Assembly (NCBI GenBank): GCA_947034895.1
Contig: OX344762.1
Location: 16,782,760 to 16,846,759, forward strand
DNA from: Rhytidiadelphus loreus
Lineage: Eukaryota > Streptophyta > Bryopsida > Hypnales > Hylocomiaceae
Direction: 5' to 3'
Length of the DNA stretch: 64,000 nt
Each line of letters opens with the position of its first letter. Position 1 is the stretch's first letter. The position numbers and the translations under genes were made by a program. A model generated the notes under the pieces. That model made no database searches. It worked only from the letters and a program-made list of their open reading frames with translations, and was not told the DNA's origin. Shown one piece after another: positions 37,167 to 48,900 of this stretch.

Positions 37167-40100
37167 ATGGCCTCCTCGCGCGTTGTTGCGCGCAGCGTGA
37201 TGGGGGGTCATCACATTGCGAGGATCCGAATACTGCCTCAATTACGTGATTTGGTGCCATCGGCTGTCCCTTCGTCGTCTTCGTCTTCGTCTTCTTTTCC
37301 TGGTGCTGCATCTCATTTTTCGGCTAGACCAGGCGGCTCTGAGCAACAGTCCGCCAACGAGACTCCGTCTTCGTCTTCATCCTCCAGTATTCCCACCCCA
37401 CAGGTCGTGTACAAGAAAGTGAGTGACACTTTCCGGAATGCGGCGTCCACGGCCGGAAGCGCCTTGCACAAGGTGAGAGAAGCGAAGCTCGTGGATTCGG
37501 TGAGGACAGGGTATGCGTTTCTGAAAGAAGAAATGAGCAATACCTCTCCACGGAGAAAACAAAAACCTTCTGCCGATACTGCTGCGGCTGCACCGGAAGC
37601 TCCCCCTGTGAATTCTTCTGTCAAAGCCATAGTTCCCGTTGTTAAGAAGACCACGGGATGGGAGAGGAGATGGGAGACTTTGAAAGAGAAGGTGAGACAC
37701 TCGCTTATGATAGTGCCAATCAGCGAGTCTTCTCTTGATCAAGGCCGAAATTCTACTCTTTATTCGATTTAGAATTTATGTTGTATTTTAGTTTCTTTGA
37801 TTAGGGCATTTTGATTTGCCGGGGTTTCTACTTTCAAGATTTGAATTTTGAGTTCGTTAGCAGAAAAGCCATCTCCCAGAGGTATTGCAGGAAACCTAAC
37901 CTCGTTACAGTTTTCAGGGTATGAGGTAGAAACTGCCTTAAGTGGCGTTACAATTGGCAGGGATTAACATGGTTAGATTGTTTGGAATACCTATGGAGGA
38001 TCTTAATTGGATATGGGGTGACTAATCAGAAGACCTGCTGCAGGCAAAGGCGCACCCAGCCTTCAAACGAATCAAGACTGTGACTGGGCATCCAGTGGTC
38101 ACCAAGGGTCAAGAGGTAGCTCCTTCATTCTTTCCTCTGTATTTTCTTTAAATTTTAAATGATGTTTTGACTTGATTTTTGAAAGGTAGGCGTATGGCAA
38201 CCAAGCAGGGTGACTGCTTCATGGTTGCTACAAGGCTGCCTAATTGTACCTGAAGGGGTGAAAATTTGAAGAGTTAGCGTTGTCTATAGTGGCACAGGTT
38301 TTCTATATCAGGATTATTTTTCTTCTGGTCCCTCCATGAGTTTGTCTTCTGTCTTCTCTGCTAATGGAAAAGACAACTATTTTTAGGTTTTGAGATTTTT
38401 TGTTTATTTTCCTTTTGCAGCTTGCAGAGGACTTGCGGGAAAGATGGGAGACTAGCGACAGCCCTGTAGTTCACAAAATTCAAGAGTATGTGCAACTATG
38501 CCATTTACTGTCCGTTTCAAGGGGAATATTGACCTCATATTGTACAGTGTGTCCCATTGAATCTTTTCCATGAATGTCACGATTGACTTATTTTTATCTC
38601 GTCAATCAAAGTTTTAGAACTCAAAGCAGATTCCATTACATGGTGATGTTGGGTTTTCTGAGTCTTTAGATGTACATTCATCACCGTGTCGAGTTTCAGA
38701 ATACCCATCTTTGTCCCTAAAGGAACAAACGATCATGGTTGTTCAATGACCGATTCGATTCGTCATGTTGTGAAATCTGTAATTCATGTCACCAGAATTA
38801 GAGAAGAATATTGCATGCATTTGTTGGAGATTTATAAATTTAACCTAAGAGTTCCCATATTACCTACTTAAAGCTGCTAAGAAAAGCACGAGGCCCAATT
38901 TGGGCCTGTTGGTCAAGTAGGGATTAAGTTTGATCAGGTGGTTTGAGGTATAGAGATGGATCTTTCTGTGAAAGAAGATTTTTTTTAACTCTGGTTTACT
39001 CGATTTGAGAGTTTCTGGATTGGGCGGGAAATCTGACGTGTGATGAAATTCTCGCTTTTCTGCAGTTTGAACGAGTCTATTTTTGGTGAAACTGCCACTG
39101 CAGTAGCCATGCGTGAGATCCGTCGCCATGATCCGTAAGATCTCTCACTGAGTTTATTCAAGTAATCTCTTGTTGTGGCGGTCCTGCTCTGCAATGCGAT
39201 TTAACCCCTAAAGGACCAAGGATTTATGGTTTTAAAATGACTACTTCGGTTGATTAAATCCGTAAACTTAAACCTTTAATCCGGGTCGCTTGTAAACTCC
39301 ATCATGGCCATTACGAGGAATGAAGGACTTCTCTCTAAACTTTCCAAGTCATACTAGTCGATTTTATATACACAGTACTCTATCGCTGAAGCGCTAATCT
39401 GAAGTTGTTGGAGTTTGAGGCAGATCATTCACATTTTCGGAATTCCTTGCCGAGGTCCAAAGCGAGATACGACCCACACTTCGAGCTTATCTTAAGGTGA
39501 AATTTGTTAGAATCTGCTTTGGGCGGGGTAGAAAGGATTATAGTAATGGTTTCTACGCCCTGGTTCTCTACATCATGTTCTTATGACTTGTTTTTTGTAA
39601 TTTGAAACAGGGTGATTTAGCCACTTTGAAGAAGACATGTAGTAGGGAGGTGGTAGAACGTTGTCAGGCAGAGAGAAGGGCATTGGAGAGCCAGGGAATC
39701 TTCTTGGATAACCAGGTGCAATCCATTTACCACATTCTTCCTAACGCTGTACAATATGGTAACAGTAGATGGGGTTGCACTCTTTTCTCTTTTTTTGTAT
39801 TCTCCCTTTTTCCACTGAAAAGGAATTGCTTACTGATCTATGGAAAGTTTTTCTTCTGCTTGTTTCATATCATTTGGCTTGCATATTTCAAGGCAAATCT
39901 TTTTAGGAATTTGACACCGAACGTCTTTCATGCATCTACAGATTCTACACATTTCTGATGTTGAGATAAAGGAGACCAAACTGATGGGAAATTCACCTCT
40001 CATTATAATCACTGTGAGTAATATTTTCAGTGCATGAAGCCTCATTTCTTTTGCGTACCCATGATGTTCCATCTTCTGTTAGAATAGGCATTAGTGTGTC

Positions 40101-40794
40101 GTTTTATTTGTCCCGTGAAGGTCATTTGCAGTTTTTATTGTTGAATGATTCAGAAAACGCAAGCAGTCTGATTTAGTGGGTTGGTTGTTATGGCCCTTGA
40201 CAGTTTCAAACTCAGCAGATCCATTGTGCTCGGGACAAAGCTGGCAACATAATTGAGGGAGCTAGGGTATGTTCGACTCCTTGAACTCCTGTTCTCTTTG
40301 ATCCTGTCCTCATAATAGTCCACCTATATGAAATTGTCGTCTGAAGTCATTTTTTTGTCGATGACATCATCCTTCAGTTGCCCAAATGGCGAGAAGTGTC
40401 CGCTTCTAAATCTATAGGATTCGAAATTAATCGTTTAGGAAGTTTCAAGGAATGTAACAAAATGTACAAATCTGAAGAAAAAATCATACCCTACATTTTT
40501 TAATAATATAAATATGTTCTGAACGTTAATATAATTGACTATTAGCTTGGTGTCTTAGAGGTTAATATCCTTAAACCTTTAGTCATTCTTAGGAAGGAGT
40601 GGGTGTAGTTGAGAGCACAGTGCTATAAGAATTTGAATTAATGCAGATGTGGCATTTTGTAGGATGATATCCACACAATATTCTATGCATGGGCCATGCA
40701 ACTAGAGAGTCCGGAGGAGAGAAGTGATGGAGACTTTCAAACTCGGTGGAAATTAAGAGAGCTGCAACAAGCTGGCATGCAGGCTCTCATCTAA
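37167..40794 (+). CDS. TIM44: TIM44, mitochondrial import motor subunit
   Basis: Tim44 anchors mtHsp70 to the TIM23 channel at the matrix face of the inner mitochondrial membrane. Nine exons close in phase: 37167-37691, 38044-38115, 38421-38485, 39066-39134, 39424-39496, 39611-39715, 39942-40013, 40204-40266 and 40663-40794, giving 391 residues. The first about 75 residues are Arg- and Ser-rich with almost no acidic residues, a typical presequence, and include a polyserine run. A Lys/Arg/Glu-rich linker follows. The C-terminal Tim44 domain (about 220-391) shows ILHISDVEIKETKLMG, then SPLIII, FQTQQIHCARDK and a final WKLRELQQ segment, as in other Tim44 proteins. It is somewhat shorter than Arabidopsis TIM44 (about 470), mainly N-terminally. 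It is head-to-head with FZL. Confidence 0.93.
39201..39380 (+). repeat. Dispersed TTAACCCCTAAAG repeat in TIM44 intron 4
   Basis: Begins TTAACCCCTAAAGGACCAAG and continues with ATTTATGGTTTTAAAATGAC. This is the reverse-oriented equivalent of the ends seen in FZL introns 3 and 6, so the family has entered introns of both neighbouring genes. Confidence 0.65.
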
Positions 40795-42560
40795 TTGATT
40801 TTGGGGATCTCATATGCCGCCCCTTTTCCTTAGTTTACAGGTTCGCTGCATGGGTTGTTTTTGCATCCCGTTGAGAACGAATTCGTTCACATGTTCAGCG
40901 CACACCACCGCAGATTGATGCGTGTGTTTCTGCACACGAATAAGTGGTTGGGATCGTTGCCACTTCGGGGTTCTGCGTTGCACCTCTTCTCTCTTAAGGG
41001 GCATTAGAGAAGTTTCTCAGCAGCGGATATCTCCATCTGATATGAGGTGCGTAAAGTATGCTTTTCATGACAGTGGTCTGAGATTGACAATGTTTTTCTG
41101 AGCTGATAAAGCTGAACCTCGAAATACTGGAACTTCCCAGCATACTGGAGGAGGAGATTCTACCTCTTGTGATTGGTTACTTCTTTAGTGGATTCACTGA
41201 TTCTTGATGGACTAAAAAAGTTCACTTGTCTGTGGGGATGATCCTCTCGACAGATACATTTAAAACAGATAGTAACTGGAAATTATAGCATTATAATCAA
41301 AAATATGGAATGTTTCCGCCTGGATGTGCTTTGCTTGTGGAGGTGTAGTGAAAGTTGTTGACAATTTCTTTGTGGATGTCACCCCTGAAGCTTCCACTAC
41401 TAGCTGTGTGGCTTTGGTCTCTAGATCTACTGTCTTAAATCTCAAGTGCATGGAAGATTCTTGTGTGGCAATCACGTTTTTGCAATGACTAATATAATAA
41501 CACGTTCTCGCCATATAGTAAGGACTTCATTTTAACCTCATAACGCCCTGACCAATTTGAGCTGAGCAGGGGCACCTAAAATATGTAGTTCAACGTCAAT
41601 GGAGATTTTTAGTCTAAGGTGAAGAAAGTAGCCGTAAGATGTGGAAGATTCGGAATCAAATTCATAAGTAGTTAAGTCTAACTTCAAAACTTGTAAATGG
41701 ATTCAAAGATCGTAAGGTTTGCCCATGAAATGAAGCCAGTTTTCTGGATCCCCTACCTTTGCAATAAGCTCTTCAGAGATGTTGATAGCAGTCTGTTTTT
41801 TTTATGAATTAACAGAAGACAAATGCGAGCATGTGTGGAGCAAATTTTCTGATACCATTTTGCCTTGCCTTGCCTTGGGTGAAGTGCACCTTGCATTTAG
41901 GAGATTTCGTGTGTTTTTTTGTCGAGAAACAAACAGGCCGGTAGAGTAATTACTCCTGATGAAGTGGCAACTTTGTCAGGCCATTGAAAAACGTGTGCCC
42001 GCGTATCAACTCCAGTACGTCGAACAATAATTCCCTGTAGATTTTGAGGTCATGTTCATAAATCATAGTGTCAACTCCACCAGGTCTCGATTTGTGTAGG
42101 CTTGATAGTGCATTGAAGATCACTGACATCGTCTTGTCTGAGTTAAAATTAGCAGATTGGCGTACAAAGCATGGCATCTGTCCCATGTCCTAGAGGCGGC
42201 ACATTTGGTTGATCTCAGGTGTCTGGCTGTCAGAGCCCAATGTACAAACTTCGAATGTACAAACTTCATAAGTTAATTATCCATTACGGTGGAAACACCT
42301 AAAACCGTCGATGTAAGCAATTCAGCATAGTTGGAGGCACCTTTTTCTAGAAAAAAAATAATTTTCGTGAATTTTCAAAACAAAAATTAGAATTTTTGGT
42401 TATGATATGTAATTTCTACAAATTTTCAAAGTAGAAGCTCCCTAGGCCACTAAAATTGTCATACAGTTGAAGCTGAAGCTGAAATCACAAAAAAAAATGT
42501 TAGCTAAGCTTACTTGCAGTTCAGTAAGGGGATAGTTTAATGATACTTTTGAGGGACATT
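40795..42560. other. TIM44 3' flank and intergenic DNA
   Basis: The first few hundred bases should hold the TIM44 3' UTR. Short minus-strand frames (41260-41514, 41950-42186) show no recognisable domain and have no splice partners, so they are not called. Confidence 0.45.
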
Positions 42561-42785
42561 TTAACCCCTTAATGCCTTGATCCTTTTTCTAATTTAGGTA
42601 CATTTTCAATGATATTTTTTCTATAGAAATATCATTTAGTGCAATTTCATGAAACTGATCATTAAGGAAGGTTGTCTTTTCAAGATTCAAGTGCTATATT
42701 GGATGAATGAAAAGTTAGTGGGACAAAACATCACCTGGAAACCTTTGTTCATCGTCCAAAATATGGACGTCATAGCGCTTAACGG
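42561..42785. repeat. Degenerate member of the TTAACCCC-terminus family
   Basis: The left end TTAACCCCTTAATGCC and a right end resembling GCGCTTAACGGTT are weak inverted counterparts. The interior shares the ATTTTCAATGATAT/ATGATC-type block loosely with other members. This is an old, diverged copy. Confidence 0.4.
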
Positions 42786-44400
42786 TTCTTGGAAGTCTAA
42801 AGACACTTCAAAATAAATCTATTGTATATGAATGGATATAGGGACATTTTTAGGTGTTTCTACTTGAGGGCATCTCTAATCTTCTCTAGTTTTTGCCCCT
42901 CCAAACGAACTTTACATTGGTTTATAATTGAAACTTGAAACTTTCATCAATATAAGTGCATTCAAGAGAAATTTGCATGGGTTCAAAAAAACTTAAATTT
43001 TAGACATTGGACAATGAAAATAAACTTGCTTCAAAGCTACTTTCTTTGAATTTGGAATCCAAATGTTTCTCATTTTTAAATTAAACTTGATACTATATAG
43101 TTAAATGCCATGAAATTGCAATCAACTAAAAAAAACTTCAAACATCATTAATGTTGTCACTCTTCTCTAAAGCAATAACCTCTGATGTAATACTCTCCTC
43201 CAGTCTCTAGGCTATTATTGGTACTTTATGGAAGTTCTATTGTATCTAACGTCAATCACCACAGTGATCTATAATGAAATATGCAAAACAAATCACTCTT
43301 CTATTTCCTCTTAAAATTTTAAATTATTAAACCTCTACATTTCACTCCTAGCAATCATTGCAAAGGCATATCCAAATCCAAATAGTTCACCTTACTAAAT
43401 AAATGTAAAATCTTTCCTTCAATTTTGTGGGTGGCTAATTTTATATTAGATTTCTTGGTGGTCCCTTGCTAATATATATATGAATTCTTTAATTTCAAAC
43501 ATAAATCCAAAATTTCCTAAATTAATCGTCTATGGCAAACAATAAGGAGATGCATTTTTTAAGGTTGGAAAATTTGGAGTCAGGCTTGCCTTTGCAATAA
43601 ATACAAGGATGTAATATAAAGCTTGAGTATTGTCTAGAGGGAGAAACCCTATATCTTACTTTAGGATTTGTTGTAAGGGTGGGGGCAAATTCAAAGCTTC
43701 ACCTTGATGGATAAATGTTGAAATTTGCCCCTATTTTGTGAATGCTAATTCAATACATTTTAATTCTATCTCAATAATTGATAGTTTGTTATTTCAAATA
43801 TAAGTATAAATTCCCTCTCACGGAAAAACTTAGAAGGCCCTACAATAAGATCCAACATTTTTCTCTAAGATTTTTTTCCAAGGTTGAATCCAAGGAATAT
43901 TTTTGAGCGATGAATAGTTCAAAATCAACAGACACAAAATTGAGGAAATTTCTTAGCAATATATTTCCCCCCTTTTTTATGGACATTATCACAAAATTGC
44001 TACAAAACCTTTGATTGCTCCAATTTGGATGAATGCATGTCTATTTGGAGAAATAAATGAGTTATCATTCATATTTTATGTGTTTCATCCACACGAAGAG
44101 CGTCATAACTTCAGTGAAGATTTGCTTCCTGCACAGTTCTCCAAAATATGAAATATAAAACCCCAGGTCGAGCCCACCGTTGCAATAAATGCAAGGGCGC
44201 CATAGCTTATAGAGCTCGGGCGTCGTGTAAGTAGAGCTAGGCAAAGACGAAATGGACGAAGACGACGACCCTGCCCAGACGCGGGCCACTGACATATGAA
44301 AGCCGCAAAAATGATTTCAAAAAATCCGTGTCGAGGCTGTGCGTGATGTCCGCGAATCGGGAAATGTGACCGCGGTGGCTCATTTGCGTCGCACCGCAAG
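42786..44400. other. AT-rich intergenic DNA, no supported gene
   Basis: No coding exons, RNA genes or complete element ends were recognised. AT-rich with short random frames. Confidence 0.55.
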
Positions 44401-45958
44401 AGCAACCTCCTCCGGTGTTGCATTGCGAATCTAAGCTTATCAAGTCTCCGAATCCATTGTTCATGTTCCCAAGTACTTCAACTTCTGTTGCACAGAGAGA
44501 GAGAGAAAAGAAGAAGAAGAAGAAGCACTTGAAGCACGCACTCTTAAGTTAAGTTTGCTATTGATGTTATGGCTTCCGACACCGGCGTCAGGCGGCTGCT
44601 GCATTGATTGCCCCGACAAAGCCCTGTCCCTTTCTTGCTGCATCATGGCTTCCGCGTCTCATCATTGATCCATGGCCTTCGCCTCGCCTCGCTTCGTCTT
44701 TACTTCCTTCCTACTCCTCCCGTCTGCCACCTTTGTGCTTTGGATTTAGGGTCTCGCTCTTGCTTTCTGCCGCTCCCGGGGTTTTGGACGCTCTATCGTA
44801 GCTGCACTTGGCGTTTCGCGATTTGTTCATGGCCGTTTCGAGCTTCGCGATGCTGTTGGTCGCTTGCCGTTTCGAGTTTTTGGAGGTTCTTTATGCGGAA
44901 GCTTGATTAACTGAGTGCGTGAGGAGTTGCGTTTGAATGTTTCTCTTCTTAGCGACTTTTGATCGTATGACGGCAATGGCACTCCCTATCTAGGTGAGGA
45001 ACGAGTGAGAGTCTCTGTTCCTGTAAATTTAGAAACGAAACTTGTAGCGCTGGCTCGCTTTTATATTCAGTGTAGATGTAGCTTTTGATAATGCAAGGCT
45101 TCCTCCGTTTTGGTACAGAGCTATTGAAATGAAGAGAGGGACGCTTACATTTGGCACTTCGACGGTACTGGTGATATGGAGATTTAGTTATCAATGGCAA
45201 TGTGGCAAGTGAGTTCAGAGAGCGGCGGCAAACCTGTAATATATCGGGTTGGAATTTAGATGGTTCTGAAATGGCAGGAGCTTATTGATCATATTTTCAG
45301 CTGAACCGACCTTTTGGTGGATAGTTTTTAAAGCTCTGAGGTCGCATTGACATTGGTCAATACATGTTCCGAGGTTACTTGTAGGCTTACAATAAGTTCC
45401 ACTTTCGCTGGTTATGACATTTTACACTGAGAGATAGCTGAGCCTTATTACATCAATGTCGTGGGAATTGAATTGCCTTTGGAGACAAGCTTGTGCAGCA
45501 ATGTGATTCTGAAGATTACCAAATCCGTGGTGACGATGTCATGCCTGCTCTTGAAATAGTTTTCAGCTTCAACGCAGGTTGGGTCTCCTAGCGATCGTTT
45601 ATGAATCACCGTCCCTCCTGCTGACACAGAGCTTTATTATCGTATCCTTTTGGATCTTCAACACAAGTCTTTTCTGGAAATATCGAACATCATGATGCAG
45701 GTATGTAGTGTACTTACTGCCTGGCAATATCTGCTTGCTAGATTGTTTAAATATCGATTTGTAAATTTGAGGAACTGAGATTCTAAAGGAGTTGGGGAAC
45801 TCTGTCCAGCACTATAAGTGCAGCTATACATTGGAGGAGAATTGTTTGATAAGTACACACTTACCGATTTGGCTGTAGTGAGATTATTCATGTGAGTCTT
45901 GCGAGAAGTCTATAACCTCTGGATTCCCTGCACCTTGCAGTGGGCAACCACAGACATT
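44401..45958 (+). promoter_or_regulatory. GC-richer upstream/leader region of AUG6
   Basis: Composition rises sharply near 44150-44900. A GA/GAAGAA purine run lies at about 44499-44527 and CT-rich DNA at 44670-44760, typical of plant promoters and 5' leaders. A splice-acceptor-like CACCTTGCAG at 45931-45940 just before the AUG6 ATG suggests a 5' UTR intron. Open frames on both strands here lack recognisable domains and are read as chance. Confidence 0.45.
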
Positions 45959-48900
45959 ATGGAGGGACTCACGGCCTTGGTCATGGAGAAGGAAAAGGAG
46001 AAGGAGAAAGAGAGGGAGAAAGACCGTGAGCGTGAAAAAGAAAAAGAAAAAGAGAAAGAGAAGGAGGGCGAGATGGAGGCTGCCCTTTACACCAACTGCT
46101 CGCTTTTAGGGTTGGATGCCTCGGTCCTTGGTCCTGGTCCTGGTACCCGGGCAGGACTCTTTCGGTATTCCAATCCCCGAGTTGGCGAGTTCCTTCTTTA
46201 TTTTCTCCTTTCTGCCCTTCGAGGTCCTCAACTCTCGTCGAAGGTACTTTTGTGAATTTGGTTCGTCATACTTTCTCTTCAAATCTACAAAGGTAGATTG
46301 GCAACGCAATTTCATGGAGAAAGGTCGATTGCTCATTAAGTATTTGCTGGAGTTTATTTTAACTCATGGTGATGATGTTGTTTAGTATTCCTTGCGCTGT
46401 CTATGCCCTTTATAGGGGTCTATCAGCCCACGAAAGTCATCTAAACAGAGAGAGAGGGCTCTAGTCCCTTTCACATATATGTTTTTGATCTTGGATGGAG
46501 TAATATCTTTTTTAATGGAGGAATGACAAGATTGGTGTTAGCAGGACTTTGCTGGAGTTTGGCCAATATTTGATGCTGCACAATCTCGTGACTTCCGTAA
46601 GGTGAGCAGATTCAATACTGTTGTCCACTAGTCGCGTTGCTATCGTTGTCGCTCTCAAGCTAGTGTCTGGTTTACATCATTTCATTTCATTTTGTGTAGA
46701 TTATTACATGTTGAATTCCTTCTTCATAAGTATAGTTCTGTTAGAATGATCACATTCTTGTGCTGCAGATTGTCCAGAACTTAATCAATGAGCTGGAAGC
46801 TCAAGGAGCCTTACCACATAGCAATTCAAGAGTTTCATCATTGGCCACTTGTTGCGGACAGAGGTTGCTTACCCACCTTCAGCTCCATATTAATGCTCTA
46901 CTTGTTGGTGGGAAATACTAATAAAAAGAAATGCCCAATACATATATTATGCACCGAATTAAACTTGATAATGCTTGGAGCTCACTCTTAATTTAAATTT
47001 ATGAGCTAATGAGGATGGTGGTATGATGTAGATTTGTGGAATTATTGTGGCATCTGTCTGCGCATGCCCTTAGAGAGGTCCATCGGCGTACTTTCCCTGC
47101 TGATGTTGCCTCAAATCCACTTCCAGCGCCACTAGCAGAAATTGTTTCTAATAACATGCATGCGGCTTCTCTACTTAGTGTTACTAAGGTATTCAGCTGA
47201 CCTGAACAGGTCCATATGTTGAGGAATAGAAGTCATCCTTGTTCGTTGTTGAGTTCTTGAGAAATTCTTTAATTGCTTAGTTGCGTTCAAGCGATGGTGA
47301 ACGCAACTAAAGTCACTTAAAGAAACACAGAGCTTATCATATCAGAAACTACTTTAATGCAATTCTCTAGGCGTTGAAGGTTTTTTAAGGATTGTATGGT
47401 TGCATTAACCCTGATGCTCATAGGGAGCAAATTTGCCCATTTTCTAATTTGTGCTTCTTCATTTATGCCAGGCTCGGATTGCTTTGGAAAGGAGGAGGTT
47501 CTTGGAAGATGCGGCAACAGCAGTGCGAAGGCAGGGAATGTGGTCAAACATGGCTCATGAAATTACTGCAGAGTATCGCTCATTGTGTGCTGAAGAGGTG
47601 TGAATCACTCTGTACCAATTGTACTGGACACATTCTGGTGTGAAGTATGGAAGGTCAGACTCTCTATGAGGGTGTAAGTCAGACACGATCAGAATGTCCT
47701 ATTTGAATACTATTTCAAAAGAATGCATTTTTAAGGATTGCAGAGTATTGGGTAGTGGAACTCATTTTCATTGCCAACTATCGTTGAGAATTTTCGTGCC
47801 TCTCTTCTATCATGGTGGAAGCGTGGTTGTAGCTAAATTCCTTGTTTAGTAATCCGCGCTTAAATCATGAGTCAATTACCTGTTAAAGTGATCCATTAGG
47901 CTAGAGGAGATGAGAGACTAAGAGTGGAATTGACGATACACCATTGACTGGTCAGAGAACTTGAGGATAGTGATGTTTTTTTTATGTCTTACTTGCAACT
48001 GCACTAACTGGCATGTAGATGTAGGCATTTTTGAATCAAGAGCTGAGCAAAGTGCAAGAGTCTGGAGTAGATTTGTTCGAAGCAAGAGGAGGAACGTCAA
48101 GTAACACAGGCAAGGCAGCGGCTGCAGGTGTGAAGTCCATTACATTGGATCGAGCTTCGCAGATTTGGAGAACCCTTCTGGATCACACAGGTCTATACCA
48201 AAACGCTTTCAGAAATTTTCTATTAAAAAATTATCTCGGACTTAGGAGCACTATGATCAAAGTTACACATTGCATTATCATTTTTGAGTGAAGACGTCTT
48301 TTGACAGTCATACATGAACTTCGTGCCAGAATTTATATAATTCACCCGTGTTCTCAGGGTTCACATTCTGCTTTGGGTTTTGTGTTGCAGAACACAGTGC
48401 TAATGTCACATCTGGACCTATTGAGGACTTGATTGCCCACAGAGAGCATAGGTACGTCTTTGTTAAGGCCTTTTAGGGTGATACCATTCATTTTCAAATA
48501 GATACTTTTTTACTTGAAGCTTGTTATTTCCACGTTTGCACGATCTTCTGGTTCTTAGTAGAGGAATACTCCATCTGCATCAACCCCTTTTGACTTTCTC
48601 AAATACGCCACAGCTTCACCTGTAAGGCTATTTTTTCCCCGCAGGTTCAGGATAGATGCCACAATGTTGCGGGCTTCAATGGATCAGGATTCGGGACGTC
48701 CTTGTATGGACTCTTTGTCTTATGATACTAGCTTCAGTCGGCGACGTGAAGAAAACAGGAGCCAGTCGCTTCAGACTGATGGTGCAGCGAATGATGGAAT
48801 GTGCAATGATACATGCAACAAGTCAGATGAAAGAAATGGAAGGGATGCTTCTCCACTAGATGTATCTGAAGTGTTGCGCCGTTGGACAAATGCATTACAG

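Noticed and set aside
44608..44910. Overlapping 65- and 100-codon + strand frames upstream of AUG6
   Set aside because: They lie in GC-rich promoter/leader DNA, in overlapping frames, rich in Ser/Leu/Arg/Pro with no domain.
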